64,000 bases of DNA from Salinicoccus roseus (GCF_003814515.1 NZ_RKQJ01000001.1:1116001-1180000), one strand, 5' to 3'; positions 45,492 through 54,451 are shown, counted from the first letter of the stretch. Made by a program: numbers and translations. The notes: a model not told the origin generated them from the letters alone.

Positions 45492-48400
45492 TTGAAACTA
45501 GCGGATTTCTCGATAAAGAGACCCAAGTTCACCATCGTCGTAATGATCATACTGATCCTGCTGGGGGCCGTCTCGCTGACCCGCCTCCCGCTCCAGCTCC
45601 TCCCGAATGTGCAGCCGCCGATTGCTGCGGTTGCCACCACATACCAGGGAGCCGGGCCTGAAGAAGTGATGGAGGATGTCACCGTGCCGCTTGAGGCGGA
45701 ACTGTCGACCGTCAGCGGATTGACCAACATCTCATCCCAATCCCAGGAAAGTTCCTCGATCATCCTTCTCGAATTCGGTTATGACATGACCATCGATGAG
45801 GTCGAGAACGAAATCATGCGGACAATCGAGAATACAAGTCTGCCCGACCAGGCGGGCGATCCCTCCTTCCTCGAATTCGACATCACGATGTTCCCGAGCA
45901 TGACGCTTGCCGTTACCTCGGGCAATGACAGTGTCAGTGAATTCCAGGGTCAGGTCGATGATCTCATCGGGGAACTCGAGAACATCAACGGTGTCGCCTC
46001 GATCAGTAAGACGGGAAGCATCACCGAAGAGATTGCCGTCACACTTGATACGGAAGCACTCGAAGAGTATCAGTTGAGCCAGAGTGATGTGGCTAACATC
46101 ATTGAAGCGAACAACATCTCCATCCCGAATGCCACCATCGTCGACGAAGAAGCACAGGAGGCCATAACGACACGGACGGTGAGCAGCATCGACGGTGTCG
46201 AAGAACTCCAGAACCTCGTGCTGATCGACCTGCCTGAAGATGCCGGCACCATCTCCCTCGATGATGTGGCCGATGTGGAAATACAGGAACAGGATAACGA
46301 TGTCCTGACACGCCTCAACCAGGACGATGCGATGCAGATCGAAATGAGCCTCTCTTCCGATGCCAATGCATCGACAGTCAACGGCGAGTTCCGTTCCGTG
46401 CTGGAAGAACAGCTCGACAAGGAAGAATTTGAAAACCTGACGGTGGAGGTCCTTTATGATGAAGGCGAGTATATCGATATCGCCATCAACAGCGTCTACC
46501 TGTCCCTGATCAGCGGGGCCATCCTTGCGATGGTGGTGCTTTTCGCCTTCTTGCGCAACCTGAAGTCGCCGCTGATCATCGGGATTGCCATCCCGTTCTC
46601 CGTAATCACCACATTTGCACTGCTGTACTTCACCGATATCAGCATCAATATGATGACGCTCGGAGGACTGGCACTTGGAATCGGGATGCTTGTCGACAAC
46701 GCAGTCGTCGTCATTGAAAACATCTACCGGCACCTCTCCATGGGCAAAACGCCGAAGCAGGCCGCAAGCGACGGTGCCAAGGAGGTCGCGGCAGCCATCA
46801 CCGCCTCCTCCATGACGACAGCCGCAGTATTCCTGCCGGTAGTATTCGTCAGCGGCCTGGTTGGACAGCTGTTCACACCATTTGCAATCACAGTGGTATT
46901 CAGCCTGCTTGCCTCCCTGTTCGTCGCACTGACCGTCGTGCCGATGATTGCAAGCCGCATTTTGAAGGCACCGGATGAAAACAAAGAGAGGAAACGCCAG
47001 AACAAAGCCTATATGAGAGGGCTCAGGAAGCTCTCACGCTGGACACTCGCGCACCGCATGCTCGTTCTGGTGCTGACGGCAGTCATACTTGTCATCGGTG
47101 TCGTCGGCATCTATATACAGGGCATCGATCTGCTGCCGGAAAGTGACGAAGGCACAATGATGGTGGAAGTGGAAATGCCCCAGGATGCCATCCTCTCCGA
47201 TACGGAAGAGACCATCGGACTGATAGAGGAGAAGCTTGAGGAGTACTCCGAAATCGAGACCTATATGAGTACCATCGGTTCCGCATCTACGATGAGCCCG
47301 GTCGATGAAAGCAATGTCGGGAACATCATGGCCACACTCGTCGGTCAGGGCGAACGCAGTGTCACCACCAATGAGTTCATCGAAGACATCGAAAGTGACA
47401 TCGAAAATATCGATCCTTCCGCAGACATCAGCGTCAACCCGATGTCGCAGGCGGGAACCGGCTCGAATCCGAATACACTGACGCTCAATGTTGCGGATGA
47501 AGATTCCGACCGTCTGGCGGAATCTGAAGCAGCCATCATTGAAGCACTTGAAGATGATAGTGAGATTGAAGGCGTCACTTCCAGCCGTGAAGACATGATC
47601 CAGGAACTCCAGGTGCGCGTCGACCGTGCAGCTGCACGTGCGAACAACCTCCAGCCTGCCGAAATCGGCAGTTCCATCTACGAAGCGGCAAACGGCGTTG
47701 CCGCCTCCACTGTGGATGAAGGGGAGGAGTTCCTGACCATCAACGTCAAATATCCGGAAAGCATCCTCTCCAGTGTCGATGCCTTCCAGGATATCCAGAT
47801 CGCCAACGGCCAGGGGGAATATGTCTCCATCGGTGATGTGGCCGAACTTGAAGAAGCGGAAATGCTGCCGCTCATCAACCGGGATGACCAGAGGGAAACG
47901 AGCGAACTGACGGTCAACTATTCTTCCGACATGAGCCTGAACGAAGCGGGCACCCACGTCGAATCCATCGTGGACGACGCAGAATTCGCTGATGAAACCG
48001 AGACTTCGATCGGGGGAGACCTTGAAATGCTCGAGGATGCAATTCCACAGCTCGCCCTTGCGATTGCACTCGGCATCATCTTCATCTACCTTGTGATGGT
48101 TGCCCAATTCGAATCATTCAAGCACCCGTTCGTCGTCATCTTTACACTGCCGCTCAGCATCATCGGTGTGATGTTCTCATTGATCATCACCAATAATCCG
48201 CTCAGCGTCATTGCCGTGGTCGGCATCATACTGCTGCTCGGCATCGTGGTCAACAACTCCATACTGCTCGTCGACTACATCAACCAGCAGAAGGAGAAGG
48301 GCATGCCGGTACTCGAAGCGATCGAAAAGAGTGTCCAGGACCGTTTCCGCCCGATCGTCATCACCGCGTTGACGACGGCGCTCGGCATGGTGCCACTCGC

Positions 48401-48800
48401 CATCGGCATCGGGGAAGGTGCAGAACTCATCGCTCCGATGGGCATCGTCGTCATCGGCGGTCTCATCAGCAGCACCTTCCTGACATTGTTCATCATTCCG
48501 ATCATCTACAGCTACTTCGACAGTGAAACCCGCAAGATGAACAAGAAGTACATGACGCCGGATGGTGAAATCATCACCCAGAAGGAAATCGATGCACAGA
48601 AACGTGAAGAGGAAGCACTTCATTCCGAAAACGAATACGATTATAATTCGGAAGCCGCATATCCCGATGAATCAGATCATGATGCACCGAAAGTGCAGGA
48701 AGATCTGTCCGGACAGGAAACCGGCGGTTCCGACCGTGACTACATCGATGAGATGGAGCGGTTGATCGATAGAATGAAGAACGACCGAAGAAAAGAATAG
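45492..48800 (+). CDS. RND-family efflux transporter (AcrB/SwrC-like)
   Basis: An 1102-residue inner-membrane exporter of the HAE-type RND family with twelve membrane helices and two large extracytoplasmic loops. It begins ADFSIKRPKFTIVVMI and has TM4 proton-relay Asp in GIGMLVDNAVVVIENIYRHL, plus the second-half PLSIIGVMFSLI and GIILLLGIVVNNSILLVDYI. Gram-positive members such as SwrC work without an outer-membrane channel. No membrane-fusion gene is adjacent. The C-terminal ~80 residues are hydrophilic and Glu/Asp-rich. Start is TTG with AGGAG upstream. Substrate unknown. Confidence 0.88.
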   Translation: MKLADFSIKRPKFTIVVMIILILLGAVSLTRLPLQLLPNVQPPIAAVATTYQGAGPEEVMEDVTVPLEAELSTVSGLTNISSQSQESSSIILLEFGYDMTIDEVENEIMRTIENTSLPDQAGDPSFLEFDITMFPSMTLAVTSGNDSVSEFQGQVDDLIGELENINGVASISKTGSITEEIAVTLDTEALEEYQLSQSDVANIIEANNISIPNATIVDEEAQEAITTRTVSSIDGVEELQNLVLIDLPEDAGTISLDDVADVEIQEQDNDVLTRLNQDDAMQIEMSLSSDANASTVNGEFRSVLEEQLDKEEFENLTVEVLYDEGEYIDIAINSVYLSLISGAILAMVVLFAFLRNLKSPLIIGIAIPFSVITTFALLYFTDISINMMTLGGLALGIGMLVDNAVVVIENIYRHLSMGKTPKQAASDGAKEVAAAITASSMTTAAVFLPVVFVSGLVGQLFTPFAITVVFSLLASLFVALTVVPMIASRILKAPDENKERKRQNKAYMRGLRKLSRWTLAHRMLVLVLTAVILVIGVVGIYIQGIDLLPESDEGTMMVEVEMPQDAILSDTEETIGLIEEKLEEYSEIETYMSTIGSASTMSPVDESNVGNIMATLVGQGERSVTTNEFIEDIESDIENIDPSADISVNPMSQAGTGSNPNTLTLNVADEDSDRLAESEAAIIEALEDDSEIEGVTSSREDMIQELQVRVDRAAARANNLQPAEIGSSIYEAANGVAASTVDEGEEFLTINVKYPESILSSVDAFQDIQIANGQGEYVSIGDVAELEEAEMLPLINRDDQRETSELTVNYSSDMSLNEAGTHVESIVDDAEFADETETSIGGDLEMLEDAIPQLALAIALGIIFIYLVMVAQFESFKHPFVVIFTLPLSIIGVMFSLIITNNPLSVIAVVGIILLLGIVVNNSILLVDYINQQKEKGMPVLEAIEKSVQDRFRPIVITALTTALGMVPLAIGIGEGAELIAPMGIVVIGGLISSTFLTLFIIPIIYSYFDSETRKMNKKYMTPDGEIITQKEIDAQKREEEALHSENEYDYNSEAAYPDESDHDAPKVQEDLSGQETGGSDRDYIDEMERLIDRMKNDRRKE

Positions 48801-48810
48801 AAGACAATAC

Positions 48811-48850
48811 AAAAAGCCTGTTCTCCAAAGTATTGGAGAACAGGCTTTTT
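48811..48850. terminator. Bidirectional intrinsic terminator
   Basis: AAAAAGCCTGTTCTCC pairs with GGAGAACAGGCTTTTT (16-bp arms, 8-nt loop). It ends the RND gene on the plus strand and the first glutamate dehydrogenase gene on the minus strand. Confidence 0.93.
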
Positions 48851-48880
48851 CGATGATGCAGGGTGGCCGGGCCCCGCCCC

Positions 48881-50125
48881 CTAGGCCCATCCTCTGAATC
48901 TGACTGCTTCTGAAGTCCGTTTGATGCCTACAGTATAGGCTGCAAGCCTCATATCCATATTCCGCGCTTCATGCAGGTCATATATGGTATCGAATGCGCT
49001 CTTCATCTTCTTCTCGAGCAGCTCCTGAATCTCATCCTCTTCCCAATAGAAGCCCTGCTTGTTCTGGACCCATTCAAAGTAGGAGACCGTCACACCACCG
49101 GCTGAGGCGAGGACATCCGGAATGATGAGGGCGCCCTTTTCCGTAAGTATGCGGGTCGCCTCTTCTGTGGTCGGGCCATTGGCCGCCTCACAGATGATGT
49201 CCGCCTTGATGCGTTCGGCATTCAGTTCAGTGATCTGATTCGCGATTGCTGCCGGGATGAGGACATCGCAGTCCAACTCAAGCAGTTCCTCATTCGAAAG
49301 GACGCTGACTGCCATATGATCTGCAAGATCAACTTTTTCCCGGTTGTCGAGGACATAGTCTATATCGATGCCTTCAGGATTGTACAGGGCACGGGAAGAC
49401 CTTGAAATACCGAGGATCTTCGCTCCTTTGTCATAGAGCATCTTGGATATGTAGCTTCCTGCATTCCCGAATCCCTGGACGACGACGCGCGCTTCTTCGA
49501 TCGGGATGCCCCTCTTTTCCATCGCCTGCTCGACACATATGACTGCACCCATGGCTGTAGCCGTTTCACGGCCTTTCGAGCCGCCGACGGAAATCGGTTT
49601 TCCTGTGATGAATTGGAACGGGTCATCCGAATTCTTCACGCTGTATTCATCCATCATCCACGCCATCACCTGGGCGTTTGTATAGACGTCGGGTGCTGGG
49701 ATGTCCTTTGTCGGACCCACAATCTGGGAGACTGCCCGCACATAGCCCCGTGCGACCCCTTCAAGTTCCCTTGTGCTCATCACCCTCGGATCACAGATGA
49801 CGCCGCCTTTGCCGCCACCATAGGGAATGTCGACGATTCCCGCCTTCAATGTCATCCACATGGACAGCGCCACGACTTCATCTTCGGTGACATCAGGGTG
49901 GAACCTGATCCCGCCCTTCGTCGGACCTGCAGCATCATTATGCTGCGCACGGTATCCTGTAAATACTTTCGTCGAGCCATCATCCATCTCCACCGGTATA
50001 CGGACTTTCAGTACTCTGAGCGGCTCCTTGATGAGTTCATACATTCCCTCATCATACCCGAGATTATCCAGTGCCTGATGGATGATCTTTTGGGTGGATG
50101 TAATGAGATTTGATTTTTCTGCCAT
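48881..50125 (-). CDS. Glutamate dehydrogenase, divergent paralogue (copy 1)
   Basis: A 414-residue hexameric-type glutamate dehydrogenase (2-oxoglutarate + ammonia to/from glutamate). Catalytic features are intact: TKGGIRFHPDV, the Lys in VDIPYGGGKGGVICDP, and the Asp in KDIPAPDVYTN. The coenzyme fold has GFGNAGSYISK, but after the second strand it reads GISRSSRALYNPEG, where copy 2 and other GudB/RocG proteins have GISDANG. Replacing the acidic residue with Arg/Ser suggests a shift from NAD to NADP. A 250-bp A/T-rich gap with the terminator of copy 2 precedes it, so it is transcribed separately. Confidence 0.9.
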   Translation of the reverse strand: MAEKSNLITSTQKIIHQALDNLGYDEGMYELIKEPLRVLKVRIPVEMDDGSTKVFTGYRAQHNDAAGPTKGGIRFHPDVTEDEVVALSMWMTLKAGIVDIPYGGGKGGVICDPRVMSTRELEGVARGYVRAVSQIVGPTKDIPAPDVYTNAQVMAWMMDEYSVKNSDDPFQFITGKPISVGGSKGRETATAMGAVICVEQAMEKRGIPIEEARVVVQGFGNAGSYISKMLYDKGAKILGISRSSRALYNPEGIDIDYVLDNREKVDLADHMAVSVLSNEELLELDCDVLIPAAIANQITELNAERIKADIICEAANGPTTEEATRILTEKGALIIPDVLASAGGVTVSYFEWVQNKQGFYWEEDEIQELLEKKMKSAFDTIYDLHEARNMDMRLAAYTVGIKRTSEAVRFRGWA

Positions 50126-50332
50126 GCTTTCCTCTCCTTGTCAAACGATATTGCCGTCCACCGGATTGAATCTTTTATGTATATTTATAATAATATGATG
50201 CAAAATCATAATACAGTAAAAAATGTAAAGAATAATCGCAATGGACGTTATTATTAGAAATTTTCAACATATTCAAATATTTATAATAATACAATTGCCT
50301 TGATAAATCAAGGAAACTATGGATAAAAATTC
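50126..50332 (-). other. A/T-rich leader/promoter region of the copy-1 dehydrogenase
   Basis: About 200 bp without an ORF. It must hold the copy-1 promoter because a strong terminator lies just upstream. Several TATTAT/TATAAT-like hexamers occur on the minus strand, but none pairs with a convincing -35 box at proper spacing. No cre-like site was seen here, unlike for copy 2. Confidence 0.35.
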
Positions 50333-50361
50333 AAAAAGGCCGGACAGATGTCTGTCCGGCC
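50333..50361 (-). terminator. Intrinsic terminator after the copy-2 dehydrogenase
   Basis: GGCCGGACAGA (50338-50348) pairs with TCTGTCCGGCC (50351-50361), followed on the minus strand by TTTTT. It separates transcription of the two dehydrogenase genes. Confidence 0.9.
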
Positions 50362-50376
50362 CTTCTTTTGTCGCGC

Positions 50377-51621
50377 TTAAGCCCAACCTCTATAGCGTGC
50401 AGCTTCAGCAGTACGTTTGATGCCGACGATATAGGCGGCAAGGCGCATATCGATATGCCGTTTTTCATGGAGATCATAGATCTCATTGAATGCTTTCTTT
50501 AGCTTGATCTCAAGCTTTTCATTCACTTCTTCTTCATCCCAGTAATAGCCCTGGTTGTTCTGGACCCATTCGAAGTAGGAAACTGTAACCCCGCCTGCAG
50601 ATGCAAGTACATCCGGTACAATGAGTACACCTTTATCGGTCAGTATCTGGGTCGCTTCCTTCGTCGTCGGACCATTGGCCGCTTCACAGATGATATCTGC
50701 CTTGATGTTGTCTGCATTCTCTTCTGTGATCTGGTTGGCGATTGCAGCCGGTATGAGCACATCACAGTCGATGTTGAAGAGCTCTTCACCTGCAAGAACG
50801 TCATCGAACAGATTGGTCACCATGCCAAAGCTGTCACGGCGGTCAAGAAGGTAATCGATATCGAGTCCATCCGGTTCGTGCAGGGCACCGTTGGCATCTG
50901 AAATGCCGACGATCTTGGCTCCTCTGTCCGACAATATTTTGGCGAGGAAGCTTCCTGCATTCCCGAAGCCCTGGATGACGACGCGTATCTCATCCATCTT
51001 CTTGCCGCGTTTTTCAAGCGCCTGCTCGAGACACAGGATGACACCCATCGCTGTGGCACGGTCACGGCCCTGGGATCCGCCAAGCACTAGCGGTTTCCCC
51101 GTAATGAAGCCTGGAGAGTTGAATTCATCAATGATGCTGTACTCATCCATCATCCATGCCATGATCTGGGAGTTCGTAAAGACGTCCGGCGCAGGAATAT
51201 CCTTAGTCGGTCCAACAATCTGGGAGATCGAACGCACATAGCCGCGGCTCAGGCGTTCGACTTCAGCGATGCTCATTTCCCGTGGATCACATATAATGCC
51301 GCCTTTACCGCCGCCATACGGCAGGTCGACGATACCTGATTTCAAGGTCATCCACATGGAGAGGGCAACAACTTCCTCTTCATTGACATCCGGGTGGAAA
51401 CGTACGCCACCTTTCGTCGGTCCGACAGCATCATTATGCTGTGCACGGTAACCGGTGAACACCTTGACGGAACCATCATCCATACGCACCGGGATGCGTA
51501 CTTTCAGAAGACGCATCGGTTCCTTGATCAGCTCATACATTCCCTCATCAAAACCGAGTTTATCCAAAGCCTCATGAATGATTGCCTGTGTGGAAGTGAT
51601 AAGATTTGATTTCTCTGACAT
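50377..51621 (-). CDS. gudB: NAD-type glutamate dehydrogenase (GudB/RocG-like, copy 2)
   Basis: A 414-residue glutamate dehydrogenase, co-linear with copy 1 over its whole length. Catalytic TKGGVRFHPDV, VDLPYGGGKGGIICDP and KDIPAPDVFTN are intact. The dinucleotide fold is GFGNAGSFLAK, then GISDANGALHEPDG with the acidic Asp typical of NAD-using catabolic enzymes. It lies 69 bp from rocD, so ornithine-derived glutamate can be deaminated to 2-oxoglutarate. Its promoter carries a cre-like site over the -35 box. RBS AGAGGCGG precedes the ATG. This copy corresponds to S. aureus gudB. Confidence 0.93.
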   Translation of the reverse strand: MSEKSNLITSTQAIIHEALDKLGFDEGMYELIKEPMRLLKVRIPVRMDDGSVKVFTGYRAQHNDAVGPTKGGVRFHPDVNEEEVVALSMWMTLKSGIVDLPYGGGKGGIICDPREMSIAEVERLSRGYVRSISQIVGPTKDIPAPDVFTNSQIMAWMMDEYSIIDEFNSPGFITGKPLVLGGSQGRDRATAMGVILCLEQALEKRGKKMDEIRVVIQGFGNAGSFLAKILSDRGAKIVGISDANGALHEPDGLDIDYLLDRRDSFGMVTNLFDDVLAGEELFNIDCDVLIPAAIANQITEENADNIKADIICEAANGPTTKEATQILTDKGVLIVPDVLASAGGVTVSYFEWVQNNQGYYWDEEEVNEKLEIKLKKAFNEIYDLHEKRHIDMRLAAYIVGIKRTAEAARYRGWA

Positions 51622-51659
51622 TTTATATCCGCCTCTTTTTTGGAACTGTTTTCAATGTT

Positions 51660-51697
51660 ATTGTAACACATTAATTACTATTTGAAAGCGTTATTTG
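51660..51697 (-). promoter_or_regulatory. gudB (copy 2) promoter with cre-like site
   Basis: On the minus strand a -10 box TACAAT (51665-51660) lies 16 nt from TTTCAA (51687-51682). The plus-strand sequence TTGAAAGCGTTATTTG (51682-51697) matches the cre consensus with one or two deviations and covers the -35 box and the end of rocD. CcpA binding there would repress gudB, consistent with carbon repression of glutamate catabolism. Confidence 0.55.
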
Positions 51698-52884
51698 GAC
51701 AGTACCTTCCTCACTCTTTCGAGCGCCCAATCCAGGTCTTCCTTCGATATGACAAGCGGTGGTGCAAAACGGATGACCGTGTCATGCGTTTCCTTGCACA
51801 GAAGACCGAGTTCTTTCAGCTCTTCACAATATGGACGTGCAGACTCCGTCAGATCGACGCCTATGAACAGGCCGCGTCCCCTGATTTCCTTTATCAATGG
51901 TGTGTCGATTTTTTCGAGTTCCGCTTTGAAGTATTCGCCAAGTTCATTCGAACGCTCGACAAGTTCTTCATCCACCAGTACATCAAGTGCTGCCTCCGAA
52001 ACGGCACAGGCGAGCGGGTTCCCTCCGAATGTGGATCCGTGGGATCCCGGATTGAACACGCCAAGCACCTCTTTATCTGCAAGTATGCAGGAAATCGGGA
52101 AGACGCCGCCGCCGAGCGCTTTGCCCAGAATATACATATCCGGTTTCACATCATCCCAGTCCGTCGCGAACATTTTGCCTGAACGGCCAAGTCCAGCCTG
52201 GATTTCGTCTGCAATGAAGAGTATGTTGTGTTCGTCACACAATTCCCTGACTTCCTTGAGGAAACCTTCAGGTGGAATATTGATGCCTGCTTCCCCCTGT
52301 ATCGGCTCGAGCAGTATCGCTGCAGTATTTTCGGTTACTGCATCCCTGATCTGTCCGATATCGCCGAAATCGACCAGCTTGATGCCGTCGAGCAGCGGGC
52401 CATAGCCACGGCGGTATTCCGCTTCCGAGGAAAGTGAGACCGCAGCCAGTGTACGGCCATGGAAGTTCTGGTTCATTGCGATGATTTCAGCTTTGTCGTC
52501 CTCTACACCCTTTACATCATAGGCCCAGCGTCTTGCTGCTTTGATGGCCGTCTCCACAGCTTCCGCACCGGTGTTCATCGGCAGTGCCATTTCCTTGCCG
52601 GCAAGCTTGCAGACCTTCTCATACCACGGTCCAAGCCTGTCGGAGTGGAAAGCACGGGATGTCAGGGTGAGCTTATCTGCCTGATCCTTGAGTGCCTGGA
52701 TGATCTTCGGGTGCCTGTGCCCCTGGTTCACTGCAGAATATGCACTGAGCATATCCATGTATTCATTTCCTTCCGGGTCCCTGACCCATACACCTTCTGC
52801 CTCCGAGATGACGATCGGCAGCGGGTTGTAGTTCGGCGCACCATACTGTTCTGTCTGCTTGATGATTTCTTGTGATTTCGTCAT
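51691..52884 (-). CDS. rocD: Ornithine aminotransferase
   Basis: A 397-residue class III PLP aminotransferase converting ornithine and 2-oxoglutarate to glutamate-5-semialdehyde and glutamate. Typical blocks: [62 protein letters not shown], and the PLP Lys in [15 protein letters not shown]. The ATG at 52882-52884 is chosen because AAAGGGATG precedes it and the family start follows; the longer frame is not conserved. It is followed by gudB, the S. aureus order. Two small ORFs lie between its probable promoter and its start. Confidence 0.94.
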   Translation of the reverse strand: MTKSQEIIKQTEQYGAPNYNPLPIVISEAEGVWVRDPEGNEYMDMLSAYSAVNQGHRHPKIIQALKDQADKLTLTSRAFHSDRLGPWYEKVCKLAGKEMALPMNTGAEAVETAIKAARRWAYDVKGVEDDKAEIIAMNQNFHGRTLAAVSLSSEAEYRRGYGPLLDGIKLVDFGDIGQIRDAVTENTAAILLEPIQGEAGINIPPEGFLKEVRELCDEHNILFIADEIQAGLGRSGKMFATDWDDVKPDMYILGKALGGGVFPISCILADKEVLGVFNPGSHGSTFGGNPLACAVSEAALDVLVDEELVERSNELGEYFKAELEKIDTPLIKEIRGRGLFIGVDLTESARPYCEELKELGLLCKETHDTVIRFAPPLVISKEDLDWALERVRKVLSK

Positions 52885-52977
52885 TTTACATCCCTTTCCA
52901 AAAAACAGCGGATGGATTCCCACTGTTCTATTTGTGTTCTTGCTGGTGATGGAGCTTGAAACTGTTCGGAGCTTGTT

Positions 52978-53103
52978 TTACCTTGCACATGGAGTGTCAG
53001 GCAATCCGGCCAACCTGTTTCCGGGCCGGCGATGGAACATATTGAAGCCGACGAATGCCAGGCTGGAGATTTCCTCCTGCATGAGCATATCTTCATGCTT
53101 CAT
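52978..53103 (-). CDS. Putative small ORF b in the rocD leader
   Basis: A 41-codon ORF beginning MKHEDMLMQEEISSLAFVGF. Its ATG overlaps the stop codon of small ORF a (TAATG), suggesting coupled translation. The N-terminal half is acidic/hydrophobic, the second half is basic (NMFHRRPGNRLAG). I recognise no family. It ends 93 bp before rocD. It could be a real small protein, a leader peptide, or a decayed gene. Confidence 0.35.
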   Translation of the reverse strand: MKHEDMLMQEEISSLAFVGFNMFHRRPGNRLAGLPDTPCAR

Positions 53104-53228
53104 TACTGGTATTTCCCTACCTCAAGTTTACCTTCTTCTTTCCCGATTTCAATATGCTTTTTGATTTTTCCGGGGAAATGGCTGAGTGGTCCGGGATCGA
53201 TGCCGGATTCCTTCCTGTCATCCATCAT
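53103..53228 (-). CDS. Putative small ORF a in the rocD leader
   Basis: A 41-codon ORF, MMDDRKESGIDPGPLSHFPG then a Lys/Glu-rich tail (KIKKHIEIGKEEGKLEVG). A strong Shine-Dalgarno AAAGGGGAG (53243-53235) lies 6 nt before the ATG, and a promoter candidate lies 65 nt upstream. The composition (charged, no Cys, few rare codons) looks like a genuine small cytoplasmic protein. No family is recognised. The stop overlaps the start of ORF b. Confidence 0.45.
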   Translation of the reverse strand: MMDDRKESGIDPGPLSHFPGKIKKHIEIGKEEGKLEVGKYQ

Positions 53229-53293
53229 GACAAGCTCCCCTTTGTGCAGCATCACTCAGTAATCTTCCTTATAACAGTGAAGCACTATAAATA

Positions 53294-53322
53294 ATAATGG
53301 ACTTTTTTTCAGATTTTTTCAA
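53294..53322 (-). promoter_or_regulatory. Probable promoter of the small ORF pair and rocD
   Basis: TTGAAA (53322-53317), 17-nt spacer, CATTAT (53299-53294) on the minus strand. It is the only reasonable promoter I see in the 600-bp gap upstream of rocD. Between it and 53424, the sequence holds a short CTGCA/TGCAG inverted repeat with a C-rich loop (plus strand) but no ORF. Confidence 0.45.
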
Positions 53323-53423
53323 GCTTTATGAAAAATGGGCTGCAGACCTCCCAATCCCCTTTGCAGGCGTGTTTTAATCTGCTTTTCCAGGATCAGGATT
53401 TGCGCCCCTGATATTTTCGGCAA

Positions 53424-53456
53424 ATAAAAAAACTGCAGAGGATCACCCCCTGCAGA
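53424..53456 (-). terminator. Intrinsic terminator after the S1-domain gene
   Basis: CTGCAG (53433-53438) and CTGCAG (53450-53455) pair, with additional inner G-C pairs, and a T-run follows on the minus strand (A-run 53426-53432). Confidence 0.75.
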
Positions 53457-53500
53457 TTCCATATTTCCGGCTGTACGTTTCGATTGTCTGGCCAGCTATG

Positions 53501-53875
53501 CTACTTCATGCGTCGTTTCGCCGTCTCTATCCAATCCGGCATCTTTTGTCTAAGGGACTCGAATCCATATTTTTCCGTATCCTTGATCTGGTCCAGGACG
53601 GAACGCCTATCCCGTTTCCTTTCCTCATTCTTGAAGTATTCATTATCCTTCAGAGTAAGGTTGAGTTTCCCATTCTTGTCCACACTGAGCACTTTCGCCT
53701 TGACTATCTGCCCTTTGGATAAAAATTGATTGACATCGTGGACGTAATCGTTCATCACTTCTGAAATATGAATGAGTCCTTCTTGATTATCAGGGGTTTT
53801 GACAAAAGCACCATACGGCTGGATACCAGTTACTTTGACCTTCACGAACTGGCCTGTCCGATATTTTTTTGCCAC
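53501..53875 (-). CDS. S1 RNA-binding domain protein (CvfD/YugI/GSP13 family)
   Basis: A 124-residue protein with a single S1 domain at residues 8-76: GQFVKVKVTGIQPYGAFVKTPDNQEGLIHISEV, then VKAKVLSVDKNGKLNLTLK. The basic C-terminal tail (about 80-124) is typical of the GSP13/YugI/CvfD group, which associate with ribosomes or RNA and influence stress response and virulence in other Firmicutes. The N-terminus MAKKYRTGQFV matches the group. It is monocistronic. Confidence 0.88.
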   Translation of the reverse strand: MAKKYRTGQFVKVKVTGIQPYGAFVKTPDNQEGLIHISEVMNDYVHDVNQFLSKGQIVKAKVLSVDKNGKLNLTLKDNEYFKNEERKRDRRSVLDQIKDTEKYGFESLRQKMPDWIETAKRRMK

Positions 53876-53968
53876 TTGGATTACCCCACTAACTTTCAGT
53901 AGTTCATACGCACTGATTATTTTATCATAATAGGAAGGGATTATCTAATCATAGGTCGGGAACAACGC

Positions 53969-54003
53969 AAAAAACCGCATGGAGAGCTCGGCTCATCCTG
54001 CGG
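53969..54003 (-). terminator. Intrinsic terminator after the DUF1871 gene
   Basis: ACCGCA (53974-53979) and TGCGGT (53999-54004) form the base of a hairpin extended by AGC/GCT pairs, followed by TTTTTT on the minus strand. It overlaps the last bases of the DUF1871 gene. Confidence 0.82.
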
Positions 54004-54264
54004 TCAAGGTGCTTTATATAATTCCACGATCTCCAGTCCCTCTTCAGCCACCGGACGGATTTGTGCAAGCGGTATCTCCTCTTCAAACGAATGGAGGAAG
54101 ATCTGCTGTATCTTCCGGCCCGCCGTTTCGACGTCCCGGGTGCTGTGAAGCACTTCCATGCTGTCATAGATTTCAGCATCATAGTCGAAGTCCTCCGCCG
54201 CCAGTCCAAGTGGGTCCCACTCCTTGAGCAGCCGATAGAGTTCGATGCTACCTTCCGGATTCAT
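54004..54264 (-). CDS. DUF1871-family protein
   Basis: An 86-residue cytoplasmic protein. LYRLLKEWDPLGLAAEDFDYDAEIYDS and the region with IFLHSFEEEIPLAQI match the DUF1871 family of small Firmicutes proteins of unknown function. The ATG at 54264 (AGGA upstream) is preferred; a TTG at 54282 would extend it by six residues. The start lies inside the preceding small membrane-protein gene (17-bp overlap), suggesting coupling. Confidence 0.72.
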   Translation of the reverse strand: MNPEGSIELYRLLKEWDPLGLAAEDFDYDAEIYDSMEVLHSTRDVETAGRKIQQIFLHSFEEEIPLAQIRPVAEEGLEIVELYKAP

Positions 54265-54451
54265 GGTACTGTTCCTGTTCAATTCTTTCCATCACCTGCT
54301 GCTCGAAACGCTTCATCTTCTCTTCCTGCTTTTCTGAATGCCTCTTTACGAACCGGTAGGCAAGGTAGGCAAGCAGTATGCACAGGGCAAGCATGAGGAG
54401 CGCAGGGATATACTCCGTCTTATCCTCAGGGAAATATAGAAACGGCATCAT
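54248..54451 (-). CDS. Small single-pass membrane protein, unknown
   Basis: A 67-residue protein: one membrane helix (IPALLMLALCILLAYLAYRF, about 15-34) followed by a highly charged Lys/Glu/Gln helix likely to be a coiled coil. The double ATG start is preceded by AAAGGGGAGTG. I recognise no family. It overlaps the DUF1871 start and is probably co-transcribed with it. Topology predicts a short outside N-terminus and a cytoplasmic tail. Confidence 0.62.
   Translation of the reverse strand: MMPFLYFPEDKTEYIPALLMLALCILLAYLAYRFVKRHSEKQEEKMKRFEQQVMERIEQEQYHESGR

Noticed and set aside
47034-48107. Minus-strand frame of 357 codons opposite the RND gene
   Set aside because: Antisense shadow of a well-supported transporter; no independent signals.
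52881-53096. 71-codon minus-strand frame overlapping the rocD start
   Set aside because: Lacks an RBS and overlaps small ORF b, whose start is supported by coupling; composition is Ser/Cys-rich and non-coding-like.
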